A DNA stretch of 64,000 nt from Cryptomeria japonica (taxonomy: Eukaryota > Streptophyta > Pinopsida > Cupressales > Cupressaceae): contig NC_081407.1 of NCBI RefSeq assembly GCF_030272615.1, forward strand, positions 318,026,456-318,090,455, given 5' to 3'. Below, piece after piece: positions 1 through 12,008 of this stretch (position 1 is the stretch's first letter; the number at the start of each line of letters is the position of its first letter). Below the pieces are notes generated by a model. That model saw nothing but the letters and a program-made list of their open reading frames with translations. It made no database searches and was not told the origin of the DNA. The translations under genes were made by a program, and so were the position numbers.

Positions 1-2380
1 CACAAGACAACACCAACTCTAGAGATTGAAGAGATAATGGAAAAGATGTTGCTTACACCAGCCTAAACTTGTCTTTGCACTAGGATATAAATATTTTTAT
101 CTCATTCAATATTAAATCATTCTAAGTATTATTAGACATCCACATACTCAAGTTTAGTGTCTCCAATATCATCCCTTGGATAAAACATCTTGGATGGGAA
201 TGGTAGCCAATATATTTGTACTTCATCTCTTTAGCTAGTATTTGTTGTACTTGGATGCATATTGCTAGGCATACTAGAGGCCATTAGTAGAATCAAGAAA
301 CATAGTTTTTAACTTGGTTGGCTCTTGAAAATTAATAAATAAGTAAACAAATTAAAGAAACAAAAATGAAGCCTCAATAAATATATAAGCCTTAAATATG
401 TTATTTTTAATGATGAGATTTTAGAGTATCAAAGTTTGGGGTTACAACATGGATCAAGGTCATGCATTAGGTATTGAGACACCAAAATTTTAATGTTGAA
501 TAGACAAAGTAAACACTTGCATGAGAAAAATTCTCCTTGAAGTGCATACACATATAATAGGCCTAGAAGACTACCTAGTGTCAATATGATCAATCTCAGA
601 ACCCCAGATAATGGACCTTGAAATGATTTTAGGGTTTAAAGGTTAGAGATAACCCTTAATAGGTTTGCAAATAATAGAATGGTCACAACAATCATATTGA
701 AAGGAAAGTGCCTTAGAAATGTGTTAGGGATTAGAGCTCGTGAGTATCTCTTCACAAAAACACAAATATGAACACACTTGATATTACAATCTCAAAAAGA
801 TAGGCCTTGTTAATACCTCATAGATTAGCTATTAGGCATATAACCTAACATGTATTGGATTAATTTCTTAAAGGTTTTCTCTTGAAATATATAACAAAGG
901 AATTGTATTGGGGATTACATTTTACAAAATTCATCTTAGTGATTACCAAAGTAAGGATAAACTTGAAGTTCTCCAAATCTAAAAAAGATGAGAAATTAAA
1001 TAAGTATGGTATTTAGTAAAAGCATTAACTTAAGGTGACATTATAATGACATCACTATAACATCAAATAGAAACCATTATGAGATATTCTTTTTCAAAGA
1101 TTATTTAAGAAATATATCAGCATTAGGGATTTGAAAGAATTATGTTAATCATGTCCAAAAGAATAGCTTTAATATCCTAATGATAGCATGAAGTCATCAT
1201 GATGTCACCAATAAAAAAATAACCATGGACTTTGATAGAAGGAAAGATTGAAAAAGGGCTAGGGCCCATGAGAAAACTATAAAATAAAGAAAAAGTAAAG
1301 AAAATGACAAAGAAAACAACAATAAATGAAGAAAAAATGTAAAAGCATCCTAATCAACCTAGAAAAGGCCATCAATGAGAAAAGAGAAAGACCCTACCTA
1401 ATAATAATGAGGAGAATGACAAGGGGAAGAAAGGGGGTTAAATCACTATCCCCAACTACAAACACATGGATACACAAAAACACCCTTGAGTAATGACAAT
1501 CACAAAATCAATTAACAATATGAAAGTAGACAAATCTACAGGGCATGAGGAAGCACACGTAAAAGAAACAATATAAAATAAAATAAAGGAAAATAAGCAT
1601 AAAAGGAAGGGAAGGGAATGGGTTGTAAATTCACCATAAATGTAAGGATGAACATTAGTTCAAGATGACACCATAAACCCAACATTGGATTTTTAGTGAC
1701 ATCTATGATTATGTAAGGATGAACAACCCTAATGTTCTAACAAGGTGACATAGCCCCAACAAGTCTAAACTATAATAGATTGGGGTTTCAAAGATCCCTT
1801 TATAGTCACATGAAGATGACCAACTCTCAAAGTTCAATGAGAGGTAAAATACTCAAAATAAACATAAGGAGAAAATGAAGAAAGCAAAGCACAAGGAAAC
1901 AAAGAAATAAAAGAAATAGGATAGAAAAAGAAAAAAAGGGAAGGCAAGGAATCCTTGTTTTGTTGAGGTAAAATGAGGCTTTCATATTTAAGACACAACA
2001 CCTACCTTGAAAATTACCTAAAATATATTCATCTAATAACTTATTTACCTCAAATTCAATTAATCATGAATACATTTAGGTATGTTGTCTTGGTATGCTT
2101 GGTACTACATAAGAAGATAATATTACATATGACTATGCCAACATAATCCAAGAGGCTTTAGAAGTTTATGATGATGAATAATTTTTTGGGAAGTTATTTG
2201 AGGAGTTCTTATATTTTATATTTTTAGAGTTCTTATCATGATCTTAAAATGGTAATTGATATCATGGGTGCTTCATGGTTACCCCTCTCTATTCTATATA
2301 GGTTTCTACTTTTTTGAGCATATTAATGGGTTCACATGATTATCCTAAGGTAGTTTGAGGTAGAAAACACCTACCATGTA
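1..2380. other. Gene-free AT-rich flank
   Basis: I see no open frame longer than about 60 codons with recognisable content, no terminal repeats and no RNA gene. The sequence is AT-rich and looks like old decayed repeat DNA. The LARD-like element inserted at its right edge. Confidence 0.6.
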
Positions 2381-2385
2381 CATAT

Positions 2386-3566
2386 TGTTAGGCCCAATAT
2401 GGAAAGCTAATGTACTGAGAGGGGAGGGGTGAATCAGTACTCCAAAACTTTTCTTTTGTAATAACCTTACAGTTATGCTTAAACAGAATAGTGCAGTAAC
2501 ATAAAACAAAACTATAGTCAACAGATAACATTCATACATGATTCACTCCATAACACATATATTTTGGTCACGCAGAAACTCTTGGTTAGAGAGAAAAACT
2601 GCGGTGGGGATGGCACCCACAACTTCACTACTGCAATAATAAAGAGTGCTCGGTTAGAGCTACATTTAGCTATTTCTGATAGCTTACCCTATTAGGAGTA
2701 TTAAGATCAGTTAGATCTACCTTGCTAAAGGATTTTACAACACTATATAAGTGTAGCACCTGGTTAAAGGATTTACAATTTATAGACTTGGTTAGAGTCT
2801 TTTACCCTGTTAAAGGTTTCTCTTACAACTTCAAAATATTACAATAGAATCATTACAAATATCTACAACTTTACATCTGAAATGTTGTAGCAGATTCTAT
2901 GTGCTCAAAATAAGATTACCTTGCCTATAGCATACCTCAGTAACTCATAAAGTAACTTGGTAAACCCTTCTGTTTATTTTGTTCCTCGACTGTTCTCTGA
3001 TAACCTTCTTGGTGACCTCTGTGTCTCTGTAACAGTCATAATACTCTGTGATTTCTCATGTATCACATAAGTCTTGCTTCATACACACATACACACACAT
3101 TTCTCACATTCACATCTCTTTCTAACCCTAAATTCATGTTGTATAAATAGACTTCTTATGTCGGTGATCCGATTCATTGCTTCGATCTTACAAACATGAT
3201 TTCTTGAATAAATAACCATGCAAAATATTTCATTGGTTAGATGACCTCAAAATTATACAAAATCTATATGTGCAATTTCCAATGTGATAACAGTTCTGTG
3301 TGCCTCGATCTTGTAACACGTTTTCATATGTGTGTCCAAGTTCAATGAATCTAGTAACACGTTTCACTCGGTGTATATCAACTCGGTGTATTATCTTTAT
3401 AGCTTGGTGTATACTGGGCTTTGTGACTATTATCCTTTTGTAACCGACTAGACTGTTCATACCGACTTTTCTGTGTGTACCGACTGCATGATTCGGTAAT
3501 ATTAACCGACTAAAATATAGAATGACTTTGTATATAAAACTAATGGCAATTTGATAAGTAGTAACA
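2386..3566 (-). repeat. 3' LTR of LARD-like element
   Basis: This 1181 bp copy of the LTR has TG/CA termini. CTCGGT and ACCGAC hexamers recur near its minus-strand 5' end (about 3360-3520). Confidence 0.92.
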
Positions 3567-3581
3567 ATCTCCCCTTTTGAC
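3567..3581 (-). other. Polypurine tract
   Basis: The minus-strand sequence GTCAAAAGGGGAGAT lies directly against the 3' LTR, where plus-strand DNA synthesis would be primed. Confidence 0.85.
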
Positions 3582-3917
3582 ATTAGTTGAGATGTTTGAC
3601 AAAACTACTTTCAAAGTCATTACTCAAAAAAATGTATACATTACAAAATTGACTAAACATGCAGTATATACATTAGTCATTGAAATAGTATAATCAAATA
3701 TACTCCCCTTATCAATATGTTGTACAAAACTCTGTAATCATTGTTCTTTCCTTTGTTCATGCTTGGTTCACTGCTTGGTATACTCTGCATATTCTACTCA
3801 TTCTCTGCTCGGTATACTCCCCCTGTATACTACACTCCAGTTGTTTGATTCTTTGAATACTATACACTCCTGAAGATATACTCTGATATACTCCCCCTTT
3901 TTGACAAACATCAAAAT

Positions 3918-6900
3918 TTAGTTACCATTGGGAGGTGGCAACTGATCACAAATGGATTTGTACTTTGTCTGGGCATCGGTGAGGGTGACAGAAAGTGCAT
4001 CCTTGACACTGTCCATTAAAGAATTATGTGCATTAATATCAGCCAATAATGAAATTAGGCCATCTAGAGTGCTTCCTTCTTTTGTAGTAGAGAGAGAAGT
4101 GGCTCGGTTTAGCTGTTCTTGAATGGATGAAAGATGAGGAAGGAATAATGTTTGAAGTGTCATTATGTCCATCCTGATCTTGTGTTCTTCATTCCTCAGT
4201 TCCAATTGTTGAGCCATGAGTTGTTGAAGCTTAGTATAAAAGTTTTGAACTGAATTTGACTCAGGGGTCAACTTATTTGAGAGATCGGTGATCTCTTTCT
4301 CAATTGCTTTTGTTTCATTCCTAATGTCCTTAAGAAATAAAGAAAATGTGCAAAGTTTCTGAAATAATGAAAGAATGTGCTTGAGTTGAGGGGACAACTC
4401 AGCAATAAATTTGACAAGTTTTACCTTGCCAACAGCAATTGATTTATGTACTTCCTCTATCATTTTAGCAGTTCTCCTTGTCTTTTAGTTTGCTCAAGTA
4501 TTCGGATGCATCTACTCCAGATGTCTCAATCTGATTTAGGATTTCATCCAATTGAATATGGATGGCTGCATCGGTTGATACTGTAGTTGAAGGTAGCATA
4601 TCTGATAGTAAGGTCTTTACCTTCTAAAGTACTTTATTCTTCCTCTGTATGGCCAGTTGCTTCTCCTGGTCGGCCTTTGCTTTGCACAGTTCACCAAATT
4701 CATTGAGTGCTTGCCCTTTCAGTTTGGAGATGTCTACATTGGGCAACACGATCGGTTTTGATAAATCAATTTTAAAACTATGCTTTTTCAACTTCTTTTC
4801 TTACCTTTCACCGGGTGAACCACTACTATAGCTTGAGAGGCTTGAGGACCCTCGGTAGGTTTCTCGGTAGAGACAACACTTTTGTCGATTTCTTTAGCCT
4901 CGGTAGTGTCCTTCGATATCTCAGTGCTTGGTGTCTCAGCTGTAACATTTTCCGTGCTAGAAGGTGCTTGAGAGGTTGGTTCTTGTGAAGTACCTTCTGC
5001 TGTAGACTTTTGACCTTCGGTGCCTTCACCTATAGCCTGAGGAGCTTCAGTTGCAGTAGGTTGATTAATCGGTGGGTAAGGCTGAACTTGTTCTAAAACA
5101 GATTCACTGGAGACAAGTTTTGCATAAGCATTGCCTTCTATCATTTCTTGTTCAGGTGCCTCTGCATCCATGATATCTTCATCTATTTGAATGATGTCTG
5201 CAGGTTCTTGCTCAGTGACATTAGGCTCTTGGTTGGTGACATCGACTATTTCCACTATAGATTGTTCACCAGCATTCTTTCTTCGAAAGATGGTCTTCCA
5301 TTGCTCTTTTGTTTCCTTCTCTACCTCTATATAAAGGCCATTCATCAATTTCAAGGCCTTTTGTTTTACTGTAAATTGAGTTTGGCTATTTGTCAGATGT
5401 TCTTTTATTTCATCAATCGACATATCAGGAAAGAGATGCACCAAACTTCTTTCTCTGATTTGTTTCTCCGAGTCTAGGGCATATTGCCATCTAGTTTCAA
5501 TATGTGCATATAATTCCTTAGGAATAGAATTACATACTTCTAATGGTACCACTCGGAATTTGAGAAGTGTGCAAATGATAGCTTCTTCAATTTGCCTCTT
5601 TTCATCAGCAAATCTGGATTCATATTTAACAAATCTGAATCCACCAAATCCACCATATTCCTTTAGATTATTACAAAAAAATTCTACACTATGTACATCT
5701 ACCTTCTTGCTTTTCACAATCTGAAATTTATTTGCATCTTCAGATTCGGTATCACTCGACTCTTTTGGCAAAATGAGTCTCCGAGTAGATTTCTTGTAAG
5801 TTCTAGTTACCTTAGGAATGACAACAGTCTTTTGTTTCTTACTCGGTGATGCAGCAGATGCCCTTGTGTTAGGTCTCTTTGTTGGAGGGGTCGGTAGGAC
5901 CATTGAAGTGTCCTGTTTCTTTCTCTTCAACACTTTTCCCTTAGGCAATTCAGTGCTAAGTGTTATGGCTACTTCTTGGGCTTTTGTCTCCTCTTCGGTG
6001 ATGGCTAGAACTCCTTTGACAGGTGTGGAGGAAGACTCTTCTCCAAATTTCTCAGTTAATGCCTTAATCATCTTTGTAGCTTTTCTTGTAGCCTTAGGTA
6101 CTACAATGCTCATTTTTACTTTTTCTTTCCTTTCCTCATAGGTTCCATACCTCAACTCGGTAGTATGCCTTGGCAATGACAGATAGGCATCGATTTGCTG
6201 TTGTGTGATATCAAAATCAATCTCGTAACCCATAGGTGACAAAGATTGAGTCCTCGGTTCCACAGCATTCACATAGCAGTAATCGGTGTCTACCTCAAAA
6301 CATATTTCATCTTTGTATTTTTCTACCAGCTGTGGTGGAATCCGATACCTGTTATGCATTTTCTCTTGGAACTTGCTGAAGTAATCATCCATTATATCAT
6401 TAAAGTTATCACCTAACTTCTTGATGAAGTCATTGATTTGATGGGTGATTGGTCGGTGTAGTTCCCAAACAACTTTACCAACTATTGGAAAAACTTCTCA
6501 AAGTAGAAAAACATACACACAAGTAGTGATCCAAATTTTAGAGTGTTTGTCGAGTTGTTCTTCTTCGGCTTCCTGATTGTGTTCAGATTTTCAAACAAGT
6601 TCTTTAGCATTACTTCACACAAGTCAACTTTCATGCCTTTCTTAACAATTTTGTATGCTAAGTCCACTGTTGCACAGGGTACACTGTTTTCCCTTGCCGA
6701 TTGGAAGAAACAGTAACCAATTAATCTGATGGCGAATTTGAGTTTAGGATCAGTAAAATTATTCAACTTCAGACCTCTGTAATCCGATTCAACTCCAGTC
6801 AAATTGATCAATTCCTTCTGTGATATCATTTTCTGTGCTCGGGCATGATCATAAATAGGGTAACCGGTGATCAAATGAATGATTTCTTTAGCGATCTTAA

Positions 6901-7272
6901 ACGGTTGCTCTTGTAGCCACATGAAATCATCATGCACTCGGCTTAGTACAAACTTGACCCACTAGGGTTTGAACACACGGGGATAGGTTAGGGCTTCAGT
7001 CAATCCCTTGATTTTGATATGCTCATACTTGTTATCCATTTACCATCTGTGCACAATTCATCGTATGCATCCTTGATCTCAACATGACCGAGTTCTTCAA
7101 CACGACATTTTGTGAAGAATCTCACATCCTCGACTAACAAGACTCGATCTGAGATGAGTGAAAAAGCAGTCTTGTCATCTGGTTCAGATGCAATTTTGGG
7201 AGTCATAGAGTATTTTAGTGAGGGCTTTTCTACATTAGTGACAACAATGGGGTCTTGGATCTTAGATGCCAT
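3918..7272 (-). pseudogene. Long decayed ORF of unknown function in LARD-like element
   Basis: Five open stretches follow one another on the minus strand: 7272-7000, 6937-6482, 6392-4788, 4787-4490 and 4463-3918. At each junction the neighbouring frame reads straight on, so they look like one gene of about 1,100 codons broken by frameshifts (near 7035, 6495, 4795 and 4480) and TAG stops (near 6965 and 4626). The start chosen is the ATG at 7272 (MASKIQDPIVV). The first third is globular (LITGYPIYDH, SARENSVPC). The middle is rich in Lys, Pro, Ser, Thr and Glu, and the end is helical and coiled-coil-like (MAQQLELRNEEHKIRMDI). I do not recognise a family. It has no YXDD, DDE or protease motif, so it is not pol. 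Its place downstream of the zinc-knuckle gene suggests an accessory or structural protein of the element family. Confidence 0.55.
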
Positions 7273-7326
7273 TTTGAGTTCAGATAAAAATTGATACAGG
7301 AACCTTAGGGTTTGAGAACTTAACAA

Positions 7327-7819
7327 ACGGCAGACGCTTCACACTCAGCAGATAACAACTTAATGAGTTTGGTAAACCAGCTTAGCAATGCGATGAGATT
7401 CGATGTAAATACCTTGGATTTTGCTTTGAAGATGGTTTGATCACCTTGATTTGCTCTGCTCTACTTCTCAAAAACTTGGTGAATGAAAATGACCGCGAAA
7501 AACCTTTTAAGTACTCAAAAATACCTTATCGAGCTCCGTGCAAGTTAGGTCAAAGACATTAAATGCACTCGGTTCACTTAACTTTCTTTCCCTTTTTGTG
7601 CTTTAACTAAGTAACCAGATTTCCTTCATATACCGACTTGACAGGCTTCCTGAATTCACCGACTTAACAGTTTTCCTGTAAAGTGCTCCAAAAACTTTGA
7701 TAGAATTTCAAACTTACTCCTACATCTTACTATGCAGATTTTGAATTCAGTACATACTTAAATAGGAACTGTTTAAGATTTAACCTTGTGAGAATGTAGT
7801 CCCTTCATACCTTTATCAA
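7327..7819 (-). other. Spacer between the two LARD genes
   Basis: There is no sustained open frame here. It lies between the zinc-knuckle gene and the long decayed ORF and may hold their untranslated regions. Confidence 0.4.
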
Positions 7820-9172
7820 TTAATTTGGAGTGGGAGCACATAACTCGGTAGGTAAGGTGCTTTCTTCATTTGACACAATTTTCTTCTTTCTCCAAATCAT
7901 CTTTAATTTCTCTTTTATTTCCTCAGTGTCTTCTCTAGGTTGATCTCTGCAATCTCCAACTAAATGTCCAGCTTTGTGACAATGAAAACATGTCATACCA
8001 GGATTTCTCCATGATCTTCGGTTATTCATTCCAAACCTTATAAAGTAGTTGGCACTTATATGTCTATATCTTCCACAACATTCACACCATATCCTTGTAT
8101 TGTAATCCCATGGTACTGCAGAATATTGTCGGTAAGGATCTGTGTGAGTTCGGTATCCTCTAGTATTTGCTCGGTGTGCAGACCATAAGTGGTTCTTTTG
8201 CTTAAACCAACACTTCTCGGTACTATGTCCATATCTATTGCAGTTTTTGCAAAACCCCTTGAATTTTACCTTCTGATAATTGTTAACAGACTTTGTCCTA
8301 TATTGATTAGATGTGTGACCATATTTACTACAATTGTAACAATAACCATTGGTCTTAGTGGTATTCGGTTGCTTACCTTTTCTGATTTGACAAATAATGG
8401 CAGTATGACCTTGATTTCCACAGTAGTAGCAAGTAGGCTTCTTCCTTTTGATGTTATTCCTTTTTCCAGCTTGTTTTGATGATTCTCCTCTCTCGGTAGT
8501 GCAGATTCCCTTCTCAGTAGAGTCTTTTCCTTTGTAACCGAGTCCTCCTTCTTTGTAGGGTCATCTTGTGTTCAGTTTCTCATCCAACATCTTTGATGCT
8601 TCATAACTCTTCTTCAGTGTTTCCTTGGATTTCTTTTCTGTTTCAAGTTCATTGTTCAACCTTGATACTTCAAGTTTCAATGTTTGATTCTCATCATCTT
8701 TTAGATTTGCTTCATGATGTGTATAACCTAGTTGATCTGTCAAATTTTGTTGAATACCAGTTAGCCTTATGATTTCATCATTCTTATCAGATACTAAGAC
8801 TTCAAGTTGTTGTTTCTCTCTTTGTAGATCTCTTGCTTTATCCTCGGCTATCCTTAATGCATCTAGATTTTCAGTCATCTGTGTACTGAAATGTTCATGT
8901 TCTCTTTTCATTGCTTTTAGTTGATTAGCCAATGCTTTGTTCTTTTCTTTCAACATTCCAATCATTTCTTCAGTCTCTTTAGATATACTGTTGTCAGATG
9001 ATGTCTCGATTTGTGCCACTAACTCTTGAGAATCCTGCAAGTCATCAGATAATCTTCTCCTTACTTTCAGAGATTTTTCCATTTGCCTTTGCATGTCTGC
9101 AATCACTTGATTTGCATTATCCAGCTCTTCTTGTAGATACACAATCCTCCGAGATTGTTTATAGCCTTCCAT
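7820..9172 (-). pseudogene. Gag-like coiled-coil protein with five tandem CCHC zinc knuckles
   Basis: The ATG at 9172 lies about 50 bases after the PBS, which is where a first element gene should start. About 200 residues of charged coiled coil follow (heptads such as LQEELDNANQVIADMQRQM). A single in-frame TGA at 8561-8563 interrupts the frame, which then stays open to 7820. The second part carries five zinc-knuckle units in about 170 residues. Three are canonical CX2CX4HX4C (CYYCGNQGHTAIIC, CKNCNRYGHSTEKC, CFHCHKAGHLVGDC); in two the last Cys is Tyr. Zinc knuckles in Gag bind RNA, so a role in coating or packaging element RNA is inferred. No capsid-type Gag domain is recognisable. The frame also runs upstream through the PBS into the LTR, but that part is unlikely to be coding. 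Confidence 0.75.
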
Positions 9173-9220
9173 TGATAAGATCTTTCTCTTTAGGTAGATA
9201 AACCCTTTTCCAAGATTCAA

Positions 9221-9232
9221 GCTCTGATACCA
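9221..9232 (-). other. Primer binding site (tRNA-iMet type)
   Basis: On the minus strand the sequence is TGGTATCAGAGC, two bases inside the 5' LTR. This is the standard plant retrotransposon PBS complementary to the 3' end of initiator methionine tRNA. Confidence 0.9.
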
Positions 9233-9234
9233 AT

Positions 9235-10433
9235 TGTTAGGCCCAATATGGAAAGCTAATGTACTGAGAGGGGAGGGGTGAATCAGTACTCTAAAACTTT
9301 TCTTTTGTAATAACCTTACTATTATACTTAAACAGAATAGTGAAGTAACATAAAACAAAACTATAGTCAACAGATAACATTCATACATGATTCATTCCAT
9401 AACACATATATTTTGGTCACGCAGAAACTCTTGGTTAGAGAGAAAAACTGTGGTGGGGATGGCACCCACAACTTCACTACTGCAATAATAAAGAGCGCTC
9501 GGTTAGAGCTACATTTAGCTATTTCTGATAGCTTACCCTATTAGGAGTATTAAGATTAGTTAGATCTACCTTGCTAAAGGATTTTACAACACTATATAAG
9601 TGTAGCACCTGGTTAAAGGATTTACAATTTATAGACTTGGTTAGAGTCTTTTACCCTGTTAAAGGTTTCTCTTACAACTTCAAAATATTACAATAGAATC
9701 ATTACAAATATCTGCAACTTTACATCTGAAATGTTGTAGTAGATTCTATGTGCTCAAAATAAGATTACCTTGCCTATAGCATACCTCGGTAACTCATAAA
9801 GTAACTCAGTAAACCCTTCTGTTTACTTTGTTCCTCGACTATTCTCTGATAACCTTCTCGGTGACCTCTGTGTCTCTGTAACAGTCATAATACTTTGTGA
9901 TTTCTCATGTATCACATAAGTCTTGCTTCATACGCACATGCACACACATTTCTCACATTCACATCTCTTTCTAACCCTAAATTCATGTTGTATAAATAGA
10001 CTTCTTATGTTGGTGATCCGATTCATTGCTTCGATCTTACAAACATGATTTCTCGAATAAAAAACCATGCAAAATATTTCATTGGTTAGATGACCTCAAA
10101 ATTATACAAAATCTGTATGTGCAATTTCCAATGTGATAACGGTTCTGTGTGCCTCGATCTTGTAACACGTTTTCATATGTTTGTCTAGGTTCAATGAATC
10201 TGGTAACATGTTTCACTCAGTGTATTATCTTTACTGCTCGGTAGACATGAAATAACACTCGGTAGACAGCTCGGTGTATACTGGGCTTTGTGACTGTTAT
10301 CCTTCTGTAACCAACTAGACTATTCATACCGACTTTTCTGTGTGTACTGATTGCATGATTCGGTAATATTAACCGACTAGAATATAGAATGACTTTGTAT
10401 ATAAAACTAATGGAAATTTGATAAGTAGTAACA
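9235..10433 (-). repeat. 5' LTR of LARD-like element
   Basis: This 1199 bp LTR lies upstream in the minus-strand reading direction. It begins TGTTACTACTT and ends GGGCCTAACA on the minus strand. It differs from the other LTR by scattered substitutions and a small indel around 10220-10270, where extra CTCGGTAGAC-type units are present. Confidence 0.92.
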
Positions 10434-10438
10434 CATAT

Positions 10439-12008
10439 ACTAAGTAGGTGGTTTTGTTATGTTTATTTTGGCTTCAGTTTCTATGTATCTTTGATTGCAT
10501 GCACCGTTTATGTTTGTTCAAGTTTCTTTTCCTTGTCATGTCAAGTGCTAAATCTTGAGACTTTGTAGCCAAACAGTTAAGGCATTGGTCTCATTATCTA
10601 AGATTTTGGGTTCATCCTACACCCTTTGCAATCATCATCTCTACTTGAATCTAGATGTTTACCTCACTTTTGAACTTGACAATTATTAATTTTTTTTGTC
10701 AAATTGATAAAATTTATCATGCATTGTCTCTATGTCATGCATGATAAATTAAATCATCCTCAAATGTCCAATCGCTATTAAATAATTAACAACTCGTGTC
10801 CATAGTCACAAACAATTAATAGATCGATCCCATCATATCCTTAAGTGTCGCATTTTCTCCACACCAAGTTGCCACATCTTGTCGAACAAGTTATACTAGT
10901 GGAGTTGCAAGTATAAATCATATTCAAAAAATTTGACAAGTTTGTGGCTCATGGTTTAAAGTCATTATAAAGTGGTTTCATGAAATAATTTAACAAATTG
11001 TTCAATTAACAAAATTATTCAAAATTGATGAATGTATATCTAGTTGATGACTAAGAGTGATTACCTCAAGTCCTCAAGTTTTAGCAAAAAAAATGCATTA
11101 TTCGTAATATTTGATTTGTCATAACTTTAAATTAAATATCAGTTATAATTTTCCCACAAAATCAAACTCATTATCATTTTGAAGTTAAAATGATCACATT
11201 ATGAAAAGAAAAGAAAAAACTACACATTTTGTACATAAATGGTTAAAAAGGTTTTAAATGGTATTTGGCATTTTTTTATTTGAAGAAGCATAAAAAATAT
11301 TATCCATATTTTTATAGTTCTTATAATTATTTGAAATATATTCTTCTTTCAGATGATGAATTAGTGAGAGTGATTCAAAATGTTAATGAAAAATACGCAG
11401 TCTAATCCAAAATCTTACATTCTACAATTCATAGATAGTAGAAAACTCACACCATATATGGAAATAGCCTTTGTCAAAGCTTTCATAAAGGTTTGGTTTG
11501 AAAAACAGATGCCGAGCCGAATTCCATATATTTTGCCACCATTTTAACTGCTTGCCAAAATAGGAGCTTTGGAACACCGTATTGAACTCTAGCAAGGCGT
11601 AATTTAAGTAGCGGTTTTGTAAGATATCATACTTACATACAATTGTTCTGGTAGAAATTTATGTAAAATGTGGAAGCATAGACAAAGCATGAGAATGTTT
11701 AACAAAGTGCCTCGAATATATTTCACCTCACAAGCTGTAATGATTGCTAAATATACATTTGAGACATATAAATGTATGTTATCATGCAGGTAGAGTGGGT
11801 ATTCCAGCCTAGACCTGAGTATATAATAAAACAACTGTAAAAATAATTTCAACCATATAACAGAAGAGAAGAACAATCTACAAACAGATATACTCAATAT
11901 AATCTTCTTTCAAAGGTATTCTAATCTAGAAGAACAAAAGATGGATACAGATAATAATACTGAGATTAATAATAAAGATCATTAGTACTTGAGTGGAATG
12001 TGATATAT
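10439..12008. other. AT-rich intergenic DNA downstream of the LBD gene
   Basis: I see no coding potential beyond a 97-codon open frame without recognisable content at 11604-11897. The stretch contains a perfect 14 bp inverted repeat (10711-10750). Its right end holds the 3' flank of the LBD gene, which is transcribed towards it. Confidence 0.5.
10711..10750. repeat. 14 bp perfect inverted repeat (hairpin)
   Basis: The left arm AATTTATCATGCAT (10711-10724) and right arm ATGCATGATAAATT (10737-10750) are exact reverse complements separated by 12 bases. No element boundary is visible next to it. Confidence 0.8.

Larger units (their letters stand above)
2386..10433 (-). mobile_element. LARD-like LTR retrotransposon, complete
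   Basis: The two ends, 2386-3566 and 9235-10433, are near-identical direct repeats that start TG and end CA. They are flanked by a perfect 5 bp target duplication CATAT (2381-2385 and 10434-10438). Read on the minus strand, the element has a primer binding site TGGTATCAGAGC next to the 5' LTR and a purine tract before the 3' LTR, so orientation is certain. The 5.7 kb interior encodes a coiled-coil/zinc-knuckle protein and a second long decayed ORF, but I find no protease, reverse transcriptase, RNase H or integrase. That makes it a large retrotransposon derivative that must be mobilised in trans. The LTR tail (a GATTCACCCC...CTCTCAG block before CCTAACA) resembles the tail of the solo LTR at 52698-53745, which suggests a related family. 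Confidence 0.92.

Noticed and set aside
5148-6141. Plus-strand frames inside the LARD-like element
   Set aside because: Shadows of the minus-strand decayed ORF; no motifs, wrong strand for the element.
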